From UBA7703 sp963667195 (GTDB lineage: Bacteria > Bacillota > Clostridia > Christensenellales > CAG-138), in the NCBI GenBank assembly GCA_963667195.1, contig OY762962.1, positions 2,790,001 to 2,854,000 on the forward strand: a stretch of 64,000 nucleotides of DNA. Reading direction: 5' to 3'. The notes beneath the pieces were generated by a model. It had not been told where the DNA came from. It searched no databases and was given only the letters and a program-made list of their open reading frames with translations. Below are positions 8,581 through 15,499 of this stretch, in pieces. Made by a program: the position numbers and the translations under genes. Each line of letters begins with the position of its first letter. Within the stretch, counting starts at the first letter, position 1.

Positions 8581-10581
8581 ATGAAACAGATTGAGCAGAA
8601 AGCCATTACGACCATTCGTTTTCTCGCGGCGGAAGCGGTACAAAAGGCGAACAGCGGACACCCGGGCCTGCCAATCGGCGCGGCACCGATGGCGTTGACA
8701 CTCTGGAAGCAGATGCGGCATGATCCCAAGGACGCAACCTGGACCGGCAGAGACCGCTTTGTGCTCTCAGCGGGCCATGCGTCTATGTTGGAGTATTCAC
8801 TCCTGCACCTGTTTGGCTACGGGCTTTCAATTGATGAGCTCAAAAACTTCCGCCAGTGGGGCAGCAAGACACCGGGACATCCGGAGTTTGGCCACACCGT
8901 CGGCGTGGAGACGACCACCGGCCCGCTGGGTCAGGGCATCGCAACCGCGGTCGGCATGGCGATGGCGGAAGCGCGGCTTGCCGCTGAGTTTAACCGCGAA
9001 GGATTCCCCGTCGTGGACAACTACACCTACGCGCTTACCGGTGACGGCTGCCTGATGGAGGGCGTTGCGTCCGAGGCCGCTTCTCTTGCGGGTCACCTTG
9101 GATTAGGCAAGCTGATTCTGCTGTACGACCGCAACGAAATCACGATTGAGGGCAGCACGCATCTTGCGTTTACCGAGGATGTCGGCAAGCGCTTTGAAGC
9201 ATATGGCTGGACGGTTCAGTACGTTGCGGACGGCGAGGATACGGACGCGATCGCAAAGGCGATTGAGGCCGCGAAAGCAGACAAAACGCATCCGTCGCTG
9301 ATCATCGTTCGCACGGAGATTGCACACGGAACGCCGAAGGCGAACAGCGCCAGCGCACACGGCGAACCTCTGGGTACGGATGCACTCAAGGCGATGCGCG
9401 AATTCTATCATTGGAATGAGGAACCGTTTGCGGTTCCCGAAGACGTGAAGGCGTACTTTGCCGAGCTGCAAAAGGGTTATAGCAAGCAGCACGCGGACTA
9501 CGACGCGATGTTTGAAAACTATAAGAAAGTATATCAGGAACTCTACCTCAAGTGGGTTGATTGGCACGAAAAGAAGCTGCCGGAGACGTTGAAAAACGAT
9601 CCACGCCTCTTTAGCTCCGTCGATCCGAAAGCAACGCGTCAGGTCAGCGGCGAGGTGCTCAACCTCTTTGCCGAGTATGTGCCGAATCTCTTCGGCGGCA
9701 GCGCAGACCTTGCTCCGTCCAACAAGACCGAACTCAAAGGCAAGGGCTTCTTTGGCACGGAAAACCGCGCAGGCGCAAACATCCATTTCGGCATTCGCGA
9801 GTTCGCGATGGCGGCAATCTGCAACGGCATCCAGCTCTACGGCGGGTTCCATGCATATTGTGCCACATTCCTCGTGTTTACGGATTATCTCAAGCCTGCG
9901 CTCCGGCTCTCCGCGCTCATGCATCAGCCCGTGGTGTACGTCATGACGCACGATAGCATCGGCGTTGGCGAAGACGGGCCCACGCACCAGCCGATTGAGC
10001 ACCTTGCGGCACTGCGCGCTACTCCCGATACGCTCGTGTTCCGCCCGGCGGACGCAAAAGAGACCGCCTACAGCTACATCGCGGCGTTTGAAGCCACGAA
10101 ACCCTCCGTGCTCGCGCTGACGCGGCAGAATCTGCCGCAGTACGCGGAGACGGGCGATGGCACCTACAAAGGCGGCTATATTCTCAAGGATGTTAAAAAG
10201 GGCAAGCCGGACGTGATCCTGATGGCGAGCGGCAGCGAGGTGGAGTTGATCTACAAAGCCGCGGAAAAGCTCGAAGCAGAAGGTATCAAGGCCCGCGTCG
10301 TCTCCATGCCGTGCCTCGATCTCTTTGACGATCAGGACGCGAGCTACAAGGAAGCGGTTCTGCCCAGAAGCGTCCGCGCGCGCGTTGCGGTGGAAGCAGC
10401 GTCCTCCTACAGTTGGGATCGCTACGTTGGTCTCGACGGCACGACCGTCTGCATCGACCACTTTGGCGCTTCCGCACCCGCAGGGATTCTCTTCAAGGAG
10501 TTTGGCTTCACGGTTGAAAACGTGGTTGCCAGCGCAAAAGCGAGCATCGAGCGCGTGAAAAACTGGAACAAGGCGCTCTAA
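8581..10581 (+). CDS. tkt: Transketolase
   Basis: ThDP-dependent transketolase of the non-oxidative pentose phosphate pathway, 666 residues, which is the full length for the family. Seen: ANSGHPGLPIGAAPMA and LSAGHASMLEY at the N-terminus, HPEFGHTVGVETTTGPLGQG, the ThDP motif beginning GDGCLMEG, the pyrimidine domain with GIREFAM, and the transketolase signature with DSIGVGEDGPTHQP. The C-terminal domain is complete. AGAAAGGAATC precedes the ATG. It is followed by lplA after 52 bases. Cytoplasmic. Confidence 0.96.
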   Translation: MKQIEQKAITTIRFLAAEAVQKANSGHPGLPIGAAPMALTLWKQMRHDPKDATWTGRDRFVLSAGHASMLEYSLLHLFGYGLSIDELKNFRQWGSKTPGHPEFGHTVGVETTTGPLGQGIATAVGMAMAEARLAAEFNREGFPVVDNYTYALTGDGCLMEGVASEAASLAGHLGLGKLILLYDRNEITIEGSTHLAFTEDVGKRFEAYGWTVQYVADGEDTDAIAKAIEAAKADKTHPSLIIVRTEIAHGTPKANSASAHGEPLGTDALKAMREFYHWNEEPFAVPEDVKAYFAELQKGYSKQHADYDAMFENYKKVYQELYLKWVDWHEKKLPETLKNDPRLFSSVDPKATRQVSGEVLNLFAEYVPNLFGGSADLAPSNKTELKGKGFFGTENRAGANIHFGIREFAMAAICNGIQLYGGFHAYCATFLVFTDYLKPALRLSALMHQPVVYVMTHDSIGVGEDGPTHQPIEHLAALRATPDTLVFRPADAKETAYSYIAAFEATKPSVLALTRQNLPQYAETGDGTYKGGYILKDVKKGKPDVILMASGSEVELIYKAAEKLEAEGIKARVVSMPCLDLFDDQDASYKEAVLPRSVRARVAVEAASSYSWDRYVGLDGTTVCIDHFGASAPAGILFKEFGFTVENVVASAKASIERVKNWNKAL

Positions 10582-10633
10582 GCAAGTCAATCGATTCCGA
10601 CTCAGCCAAAATAAAGCGCAGGAGGGACTGCCG

Positions 10634-11605
10634 TTGAACCGATTCTTGATCACGGATTCTGTCGATCCATACGAAAACCTCGCGCTGGAAGAGCTACTGT
10701 TTGAAACCCAGGGCGAGGGCGCAACCTTCTACCTCTGGCAAAACGAGCGCACGGTCGTCATCGGCCGAAACCAGAATGCCTGGCGCGAATGCCGTGTGGA
10801 GCTGTTGGAAAGCGAAGGCGGCAAACTCGCGCGGAGGTCTTCCGGCGGCGGCGCGGTGTTCCACGATCTCGGCAACCTGAACTTCACGTTCCTGCTGCCG
10901 AAGGAACACTACGACCTTGTGCGCCAGCTCGGCGTAATTCAAAAAGCCGCAGCGAAGTTCGGCATCGAAACCTCGTTTACGGGCAGAAACGATCTCGTTT
11001 TGACCGCAACGGGTGAAAAGTTCTCCGGCAACGCGTTTCGTTTTTCCAACAGCGTCGCGCTCCACCACGGCACGATCCTGATCTCCGCCGACTTCTCGCG
11101 CCTCGGACGCTATCTCGCGCCGTCGCAGATGAAGCTGGAGTCCAAGGGCGTCAAGAGCGTGGTCAGCCGCGTCACGAACCTCGGCTTACAGAATCCCGCG
11201 CTCACCGTGGAGACGATGAAGCAGGCGCTCATGGAAGCGTTTAAGGAGGAATACGGCGTATACGAACCGCACAGTTGGGATCTCATCGACAAAGAGAAGC
11301 TGGAGCAGAAACGGCAGACATATGCATCGTGGGACTGGAAATTCGGCACGACGCCCGCGTTCAATGTGTCTTTGGAAAATCGCTTCGACTTCGGCTGTTT
11401 TGAGCTGCTGATGAACGTGAAAAACGGAATCGTCGAGTCGGCAACCTGCTACACGGATGCGATGGATGCCTCTCTTGCCGCCCGCGTGGAGGCGATGCTC
11501 ACCGGATGCAACTACGGCAGCGGCGCGCTCTGCGCGAGGCTGCTCACATCCGGCGGCGAGGAAGAGCGCGCAATCGCGGCGTTCCTTGCTCAGCAGACAA
11601 TCTAA
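10634..11605 (+). CDS. lplA: Lipoate-protein ligase A
   Basis: ATP-dependent ligase of 323 residues that attaches free lipoate to lipoyl domains. Seen: WQNERTVVIGRNQN, the RRSSGGGAVFHD motif at about residues 69-80, the catalytic-lysine region TGEKFSGNAFR, and a C-terminal accessory domain. It begins with TTG at 10634; a strong AGGAGGG site sits nine bases upstream and no better ATG exists nearby. Its position just after the dehydrogenase genes and tkt fits a role in lipoylating the E2 encoded at 3335-4606. It implies lipoate scavenging; no lipA or lipB lies in the window. Confidence 0.93.
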   Translation: MNRFLITDSVDPYENLALEELLFETQGEGATFYLWQNERTVVIGRNQNAWRECRVELLESEGGKLARRSSGGGAVFHDLGNLNFTFLLPKEHYDLVRQLGVIQKAAAKFGIETSFTGRNDLVLTATGEKFSGNAFRFSNSVALHHGTILISADFSRLGRYLAPSQMKLESKGVKSVVSRVTNLGLQNPALTVETMKQALMEAFKEEYGVYEPHSWDLIDKEKLEQKRQTYASWDWKFGTTPAFNVSLENRFDFGCFELLMNVKNGIVESATCYTDAMDASLAARVEAMLTGCNYGSGALCARLLTSGGEEERAIAAFLAQQTI

Positions 11606-11631
11606 ACCACAATCGACCAACCAAAACAAAC

Positions 11632-11658
11632 AAAGAGACGGGAAAGCCCGTCTCTTTT
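11632..11658. terminator. Bidirectional terminator between lplA and the SPFH gene
   Basis: AAAGAGACGGG pairs perfectly with CCCGTCTCTTT around a short AAAG loop, with T residues on one side and A residues on the other. It serves two convergent genes. Confidence 0.85.
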
Positions 11659-11673
11659 GCGTTTGTATCGCGA

Positions 11674-12522
11674 TTACTGTAGTAAGCCGCTGATGTCGGT
11701 GAAGGTGCTTGCGCCTCCGGTGACTTTCGGCAGCTGACCATCCCACTTTTGAATCAGTTCATAGCGGATCAGCATGTCGCTGAGCGACTCCGCGATGGTC
11801 TTGTTGCTGCTTGCGGTTGCGTCCGCGAGGAGCTTGATCTTGTCCGCTTCCGCCTGAGCCGCGATGACCTGCTTTTGCGCCTCAGTGTTGGCGATGACGA
11901 GGGATTGCTCCTGCTCGGTGCGGGTCTTAATCAGCGTCTGCTCGGCAACCTGTTTGGCCTCGATGGCTTGGATATACTCCTCGGAGAAGTCCCAGTTGAT
12001 GATATTGAGATCGTCAATCATGATGCCATAGCTGTTGAGCTTCGTGTTCAGGTTATCGTCGAGCAGCGTGCTGACGTCGTTACGCTGACTGACCAGCTCC
12101 TGAGCGGTATAGTTCGCCGTGACGGCCTTGAGCACTTCGTTGATCGACGGAATAACAAGAACATCCTCATATCCGAGGCCAACCTGTTTGTAAATCTCCG
12201 CGCTGGCGGATTTATTGATGTGGTAATTCACCGCGATGACCGAAGACACTGTCTGCAAATCCTTGCTGAAGGCTTCGGTGGTGACTTCCGTCTTCACAAT
12301 GCGGTTGTTGATGGTCACGACGTTTTGCGCAAAAGGCACCTTGAGATGGATGCCCTCCTGCATGACGACGGGGTTGACCCGGCCGAACGTGAGCACGACG
12401 CCAGTTTGACCCGCTTCAACGACGACGACGCTGCCGCCGATGACGATCAAAACCAGCACAAGAACCGCGACGAGCGCGACGATCTTGCCGACCGCTACAT
12501 TTCCTGCTTTATCTCTGAACAT
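11674..12522 (-). CDS. SPFH/prohibitin-family membrane protein
   Basis: A 282-residue SPFH (stomatin/prohibitin/HflC) protein. A short basic N-terminus is followed by one membrane helix (about residues 13-37). The SPFH core begins at EAGQTGVVLTFGRVNP, and the C-terminal half is a long Ala/Glu/Gln-rich helix (about 190-255) expected to form coiled-coil oligomers. The ATG at 12522 has AAAGGGAG upstream; the frame is open for another 81 codons, but those residues lack family similarity and overlap hairpin repeats. It probably organises membrane microdomains or modulates membrane proteases. It stands alone, with no HflK partner next to it. Confidence 0.87.
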   Translation of the reverse strand: MFRDKAGNVAVGKIVALVAVLVLVLIVIGGSVVVVEAGQTGVVLTFGRVNPVVMQEGIHLKVPFAQNVVTINNRIVKTEVTTEAFSKDLQTVSSVIAVNYHINKSASAEIYKQVGLGYEDVLVIPSINEVLKAVTANYTAQELVSQRNDVSTLLDDNLNTKLNSYGIMIDDLNIINWDFSEEYIQAIEAKQVAEQTLIKTRTEQEQSLVIANTEAQKQVIAAQAEADKIKLLADATASSNKTIAESLSDMLIRYELIQKWDGQLPKVTGGASTFTDISGLLQ

Positions 12523-12844
12523 AAACACTCCCTTTTTTCGTTTCGAATTTCTACCCGGCAAGCGAAGGCTTACGTCTGCTTGCCAGAATGTTACTATTAT
12601 ATCATCTACAATTTCGCGTTCAATGATCTGGATCACGTAGATTGCAATCATATTGTGAAATCGAGAAAATCGCCAAAACGGAAGACGGCGGGGATGAGTC
12701 CCGTCTTTAATCCCAAAACGGAAGACGGCGGGGATGAGTCCCGCCGTCTTGGAATGAGGAAACAACTAGCCATAGCCAATGGCTATCGATCAAGGCTGCG
12801 GCATTGCTTTCGATCACAAAACAAGCCGTAACCGGAAATGTGCA
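12523..12844. other. Gene-free interval with terminator-like hairpin repeats
   Basis: This 322-base interval lies between the hydroxylase stop and the SPFH start, both on the minus strand. It holds two copies of a 31-base element (described separately), an inverted repeat with arms TAGCCAT and ATGGCTA near 12766-12784, and the SPFH ribosome-binding site. I see no credible coding sequence. Confidence 0.6.
12673..12753 (-). repeat. Tandem hairpin repeat, probable double terminator
   Basis: A 31-base element starting CCAAAACGGAAGACGGCGGG occurs at 12673-12703 and again at 12713-12743, a 40-base period. The second copy forms a perfect stem from AAGACGGCGGG and CCCGCCGTCTT (ending 12753) with loop GATGAGT; the first forms an imperfect version. 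Read on the minus strand each stem is followed by CCGTTTTGG, so they may end the ssnA–ygfK–xdh transcript. Confidence 0.6.
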
Positions 12845-15409
12845 TCATTTTTTGCTATAGGGCGTGTTTTCCAGCGGAAGCTTCGTGCGGAAAATTCCGT
12901 CGCGGTTGTAGTACGCGAGCTGCACCGCGGGCGCGGTTGGGATCGAGCAGATTTCGCCAACGCCTTTTGCGCCGCAGGCAAGGCCGTCCTTGCTGGATTT
13001 GCCGACGATAACCGGGGTTACTTGCGGCGTCATGTTTGCCTTAAACAGGCCGAGCGTGCCGAACTTGCGCATGGGTTTTCCGTTTTCGAGCGGAAAATCT
13101 TCCGTGAGCGCATATCCAAGGCTCATGACAACGCCGCCTTCAATCTGGCCTTCCAGCGAGATGGGGTTGACGGCCTGACCGACATCGTGCGCGGCGGTGA
13201 CGCAGCACACGCGGCCTTCGTCGTCCAGTTCGACCACCTGCGTCGCATAGCCATAGGCGATATGTGAAACAGGGTTTGCCTTGTCGGAACCCATGGCGTC
13301 CGTCTTGCCTTCGTATTCGCCGAGGAAGCTCTGGCCTTCGAGTGCTTTGAGCGAGCCCGCTTCGTCCATCGCGGCCTTGACGAGCTTCGCCGCGCGAACG
13401 GCCGCCTCACCCGTAAAGAGCGTCTGACGGGAAGCGGTGGTGTTGCCGGAGTTTGGCGCGCTGGAGGTGTCGGGCACGTGGTAGACAATCTGCTCCAGCG
13501 GCAGTCCCGTAATCTCCTTGACATACTGCGTTTGCACGGTGCCCATGCCTTGGCCGATGCATGCTGCGGAGGAGTGCAGGTGGAGCTTGCCCGCCAGCAC
13601 CTCGATGCGGCATCTGCCGACATCCGGCACGCCGACGCCGAGACCGCTGTTCTTGATCGCGCAGGCGATTCCCGCCTTGGGGTTACGCTCCAGAATCGGG
13701 CGAACCGCATCGAGTGTTTCGATCAGCGCGGTGGTCTCGTCCGCAATCTGTCCGTTGGGGAGAATCTGACCGGGACGGATGCCGTTGAGATAACGGAACT
13801 CAAACGGCGTCATGCCGACCATTTCCGCAAGCTGATTGATGTTGCACTCAGTTGCAAAGCAGCTCTGGGTTACGCCGAAGCCACGGAACGCGCCGCCCGG
13901 CGGGTTGTTGGTGTAGTAAGCGAAGCCCTCGATATCGACATCCTGATAGTTGTACGGGCCCGCCGCGTGGGTGCAGGCGCGCTGCAACACCGGGCCGCCA
14001 AGAGAGGCGTATGCGCCGCTGTCCGCGATGATGCGAGCTCGCATGGCAGTGAGCTTGCCGTTTTCATCGCAGGCAGTCGTGAAATCCATCTCCATCGCGT
14101 GGCGCTTGGGGTGGATCAGCAGGCTGTCCGTGCGGGTAAAGCGAACCTTGACGGGACGCTTGAGAAGCCAGCAGGCGAGCGCCGCGTGGTGCTGCACGCT
14201 CATGTCTTCTTTGCCGCCGAATCCTCCGCCGACCATCATCGCGGTCACGCGAACCAGCTCCGGCGCGAGTCCGAGCATCATGGAGCACTCTTTGCGGGTT
14301 TGATACACGCCCTGATCGCCGGAAAAGATGTGCACGCCGTCGCCTTCTACTTCGGCAACCGCGCATTCCGGCTCCAGGAACGCATGATCGGTAAACGGCA
14401 CACTGTAGTGGTTCGTGACCACATGCGCGCTGTGCTTGATCACTTCGTCCGCGTTGCCGCGCTTGACGCACTGGTAGGAGAGCAGGTTGTCCTTACGCTC
14501 CAGATGCACGAGTTCGAAACCATCCTTGCTCGCATCGGCTGCGGAGAGGATGGGGGTAAGGGGCTCGTACTCCACCTTGACCGCGGCTTTGCCCGCCTCC
14601 AGCGCCGCCGCGTTTTCCGCAACGACGAGCGCGATTGCATCGCCTAAGAAGTGCGTGATGCCTCCGACAGGAATCATCACGTCGTAATCCTGCACGAGAT
14701 GGCCGATCTTCTTGGCACCCGGCACATCCTCCGCCGTAAATACGGCGACGACGCCCTCGATAGCCTTTGCTTCCGTGGTGTCGATGGAGAGCACCTTCGC
14801 GCGCGGATAACTGCTGCGCACGGCGGAACCCAGCAGCATGCCGGGCAGGTGGATATCGTCCGCGTACTGCGCGGTGCCGAGCGTTTTATCGACCACTTCG
14901 ATTCGGCGGATACTGTCGCCGACCGAACCGGGCAGCTCCGTTGCGGGAACCTCGGTGTTTTCGCGGAAGAGGCGGGCGGCAAGCAGTACCGCGTCCTCGA
15001 TCTTCTTATAGCCCGTGCAGCGGCAAATGTTGTTTTTGATCGCTTCCTTGACGTCCGCGCGCGTGGGATCGGGGTTCTTATCGATCAAGCCCTTCGCGCT
15101 GATGACCATGCCGGGCGTGCAAAAACCGCACTGCACCGCGCCCGCGGACGCAAACGCGTAGGCATAGACGTCCTTTTCGCGCGGGGTAAGACCCTCGACG
15201 GTGACGATGCTTTTTCCGTCGAGCTTATCCGTTTGCTGGATGCAGGCCTTTGTCGCTTTGCCATCGATGAGCACCATGCAGGTACCGCAAGCGCCCTCCG
15301 AACAGCCGTTTTTGACGCTGGTGAGAAGAAGCGTGTCTCTTAGAAAAGGTAATAGTTTTTGGTTTTGGTCGACGGACATCTGAATGCCGTTTACGGTTAG
15401 AATTGCCAT
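12845..15409 (-). CDS. Selenium-dependent xanthine dehydrogenase-type Mo hydroxylase
   Basis: An 854-residue molybdenum hydroxylase of the xanthine dehydrogenase superfamily. The N-terminal 2Fe-2S domains have Cys36, Cys41, Cys44, Cys56 and a second set Cys94, Cys97, Cys129, Cys131. After a short linker (about 150-165) comes the molybdopterin-binding region up to the C-terminus. There is no FAD-binding domain, and the Fe-S and Mo domains share one chain. This layout and length match the selenium-dependent xanthine dehydrogenase family (TIGR03311), whose cofactor carries labile selenium, not selenocysteine. It is the last gene after ssnA and ygfK, 90 bases after ygfK. Likely role: hydroxylation of hypoxanthine, xanthine or another purine. 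The substrate is inferred from the family. Confidence 0.9.
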   Translation of the reverse strand: MAILTVNGIQMSVDQNQKLLPFLRDTLLLTSVKNGCSEGACGTCMVLIDGKATKACIQQTDKLDGKSIVTVEGLTPREKDVYAYAFASAGAVQCGFCTPGMVISAKGLIDKNPDPTRADVKEAIKNNICRCTGYKKIEDAVLLAARLFRENTEVPATELPGSVGDSIRRIEVVDKTLGTAQYADDIHLPGMLLGSAVRSSYPRAKVLSIDTTEAKAIEGVVAVFTAEDVPGAKKIGHLVQDYDVMIPVGGITHFLGDAIALVVAENAAALEAGKAAVKVEYEPLTPILSAADASKDGFELVHLERKDNLLSYQCVKRGNADEVIKHSAHVVTNHYSVPFTDHAFLEPECAVAEVEGDGVHIFSGDQGVYQTRKECSMMLGLAPELVRVTAMMVGGGFGGKEDMSVQHHAALACWLLKRPVKVRFTRTDSLLIHPKRHAMEMDFTTACDENGKLTAMRARIIADSGAYASLGGPVLQRACTHAAGPYNYQDVDIEGFAYYTNNPPGGAFRGFGVTQSCFATECNINQLAEMVGMTPFEFRYLNGIRPGQILPNGQIADETTALIETLDAVRPILERNPKAGIACAIKNSGLGVGVPDVGRCRIEVLAGKLHLHSSAACIGQGMGTVQTQYVKEITGLPLEQIVYHVPDTSSAPNSGNTTASRQTLFTGEAAVRAAKLVKAAMDEAGSLKALEGQSFLGEYEGKTDAMGSDKANPVSHIAYGYATQVVELDDEGRVCCVTAAHDVGQAVNPISLEGQIEGGVVMSLGYALTEDFPLENGKPMRKFGTLGLFKANMTPQVTPVIVGKSSKDGLACGAKGVGEICSIPTAPAVQLAYYNRDGIFRTKLPLENTPYSKK

Positions 15410-15451
15410 GAAATTCCCTCCAGACGAAGGTGGTAAAGATGAGAAGAGGTG

Positions 15452-15485
15452 TGCCGCCGAATTCCGCGAAAGAAGACGGCGGCAA
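15452..15485 (-). terminator. Weak hairpin between ygfK and the hydroxylase gene
   Basis: TGCCGCC and GGCGGCA arms enclose a 19-base loop, with no T-run. It may be an RNA-processing or attenuation hairpin more than a true terminator. Confidence 0.3.
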
Positions 15486-15499
15486 CCAATCGAATCACA

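Noticed and set aside
9103..10653. A 516-codon open frame on the minus strand opposite tkt
   Set aside because: Antisense to transketolase and without family similarity.
12673..12753. Possible short CRISPR-like repeat pair
   Set aside because: Only two copies separated by nine bases, each forming a terminator-like hairpin; no array and no cas genes.
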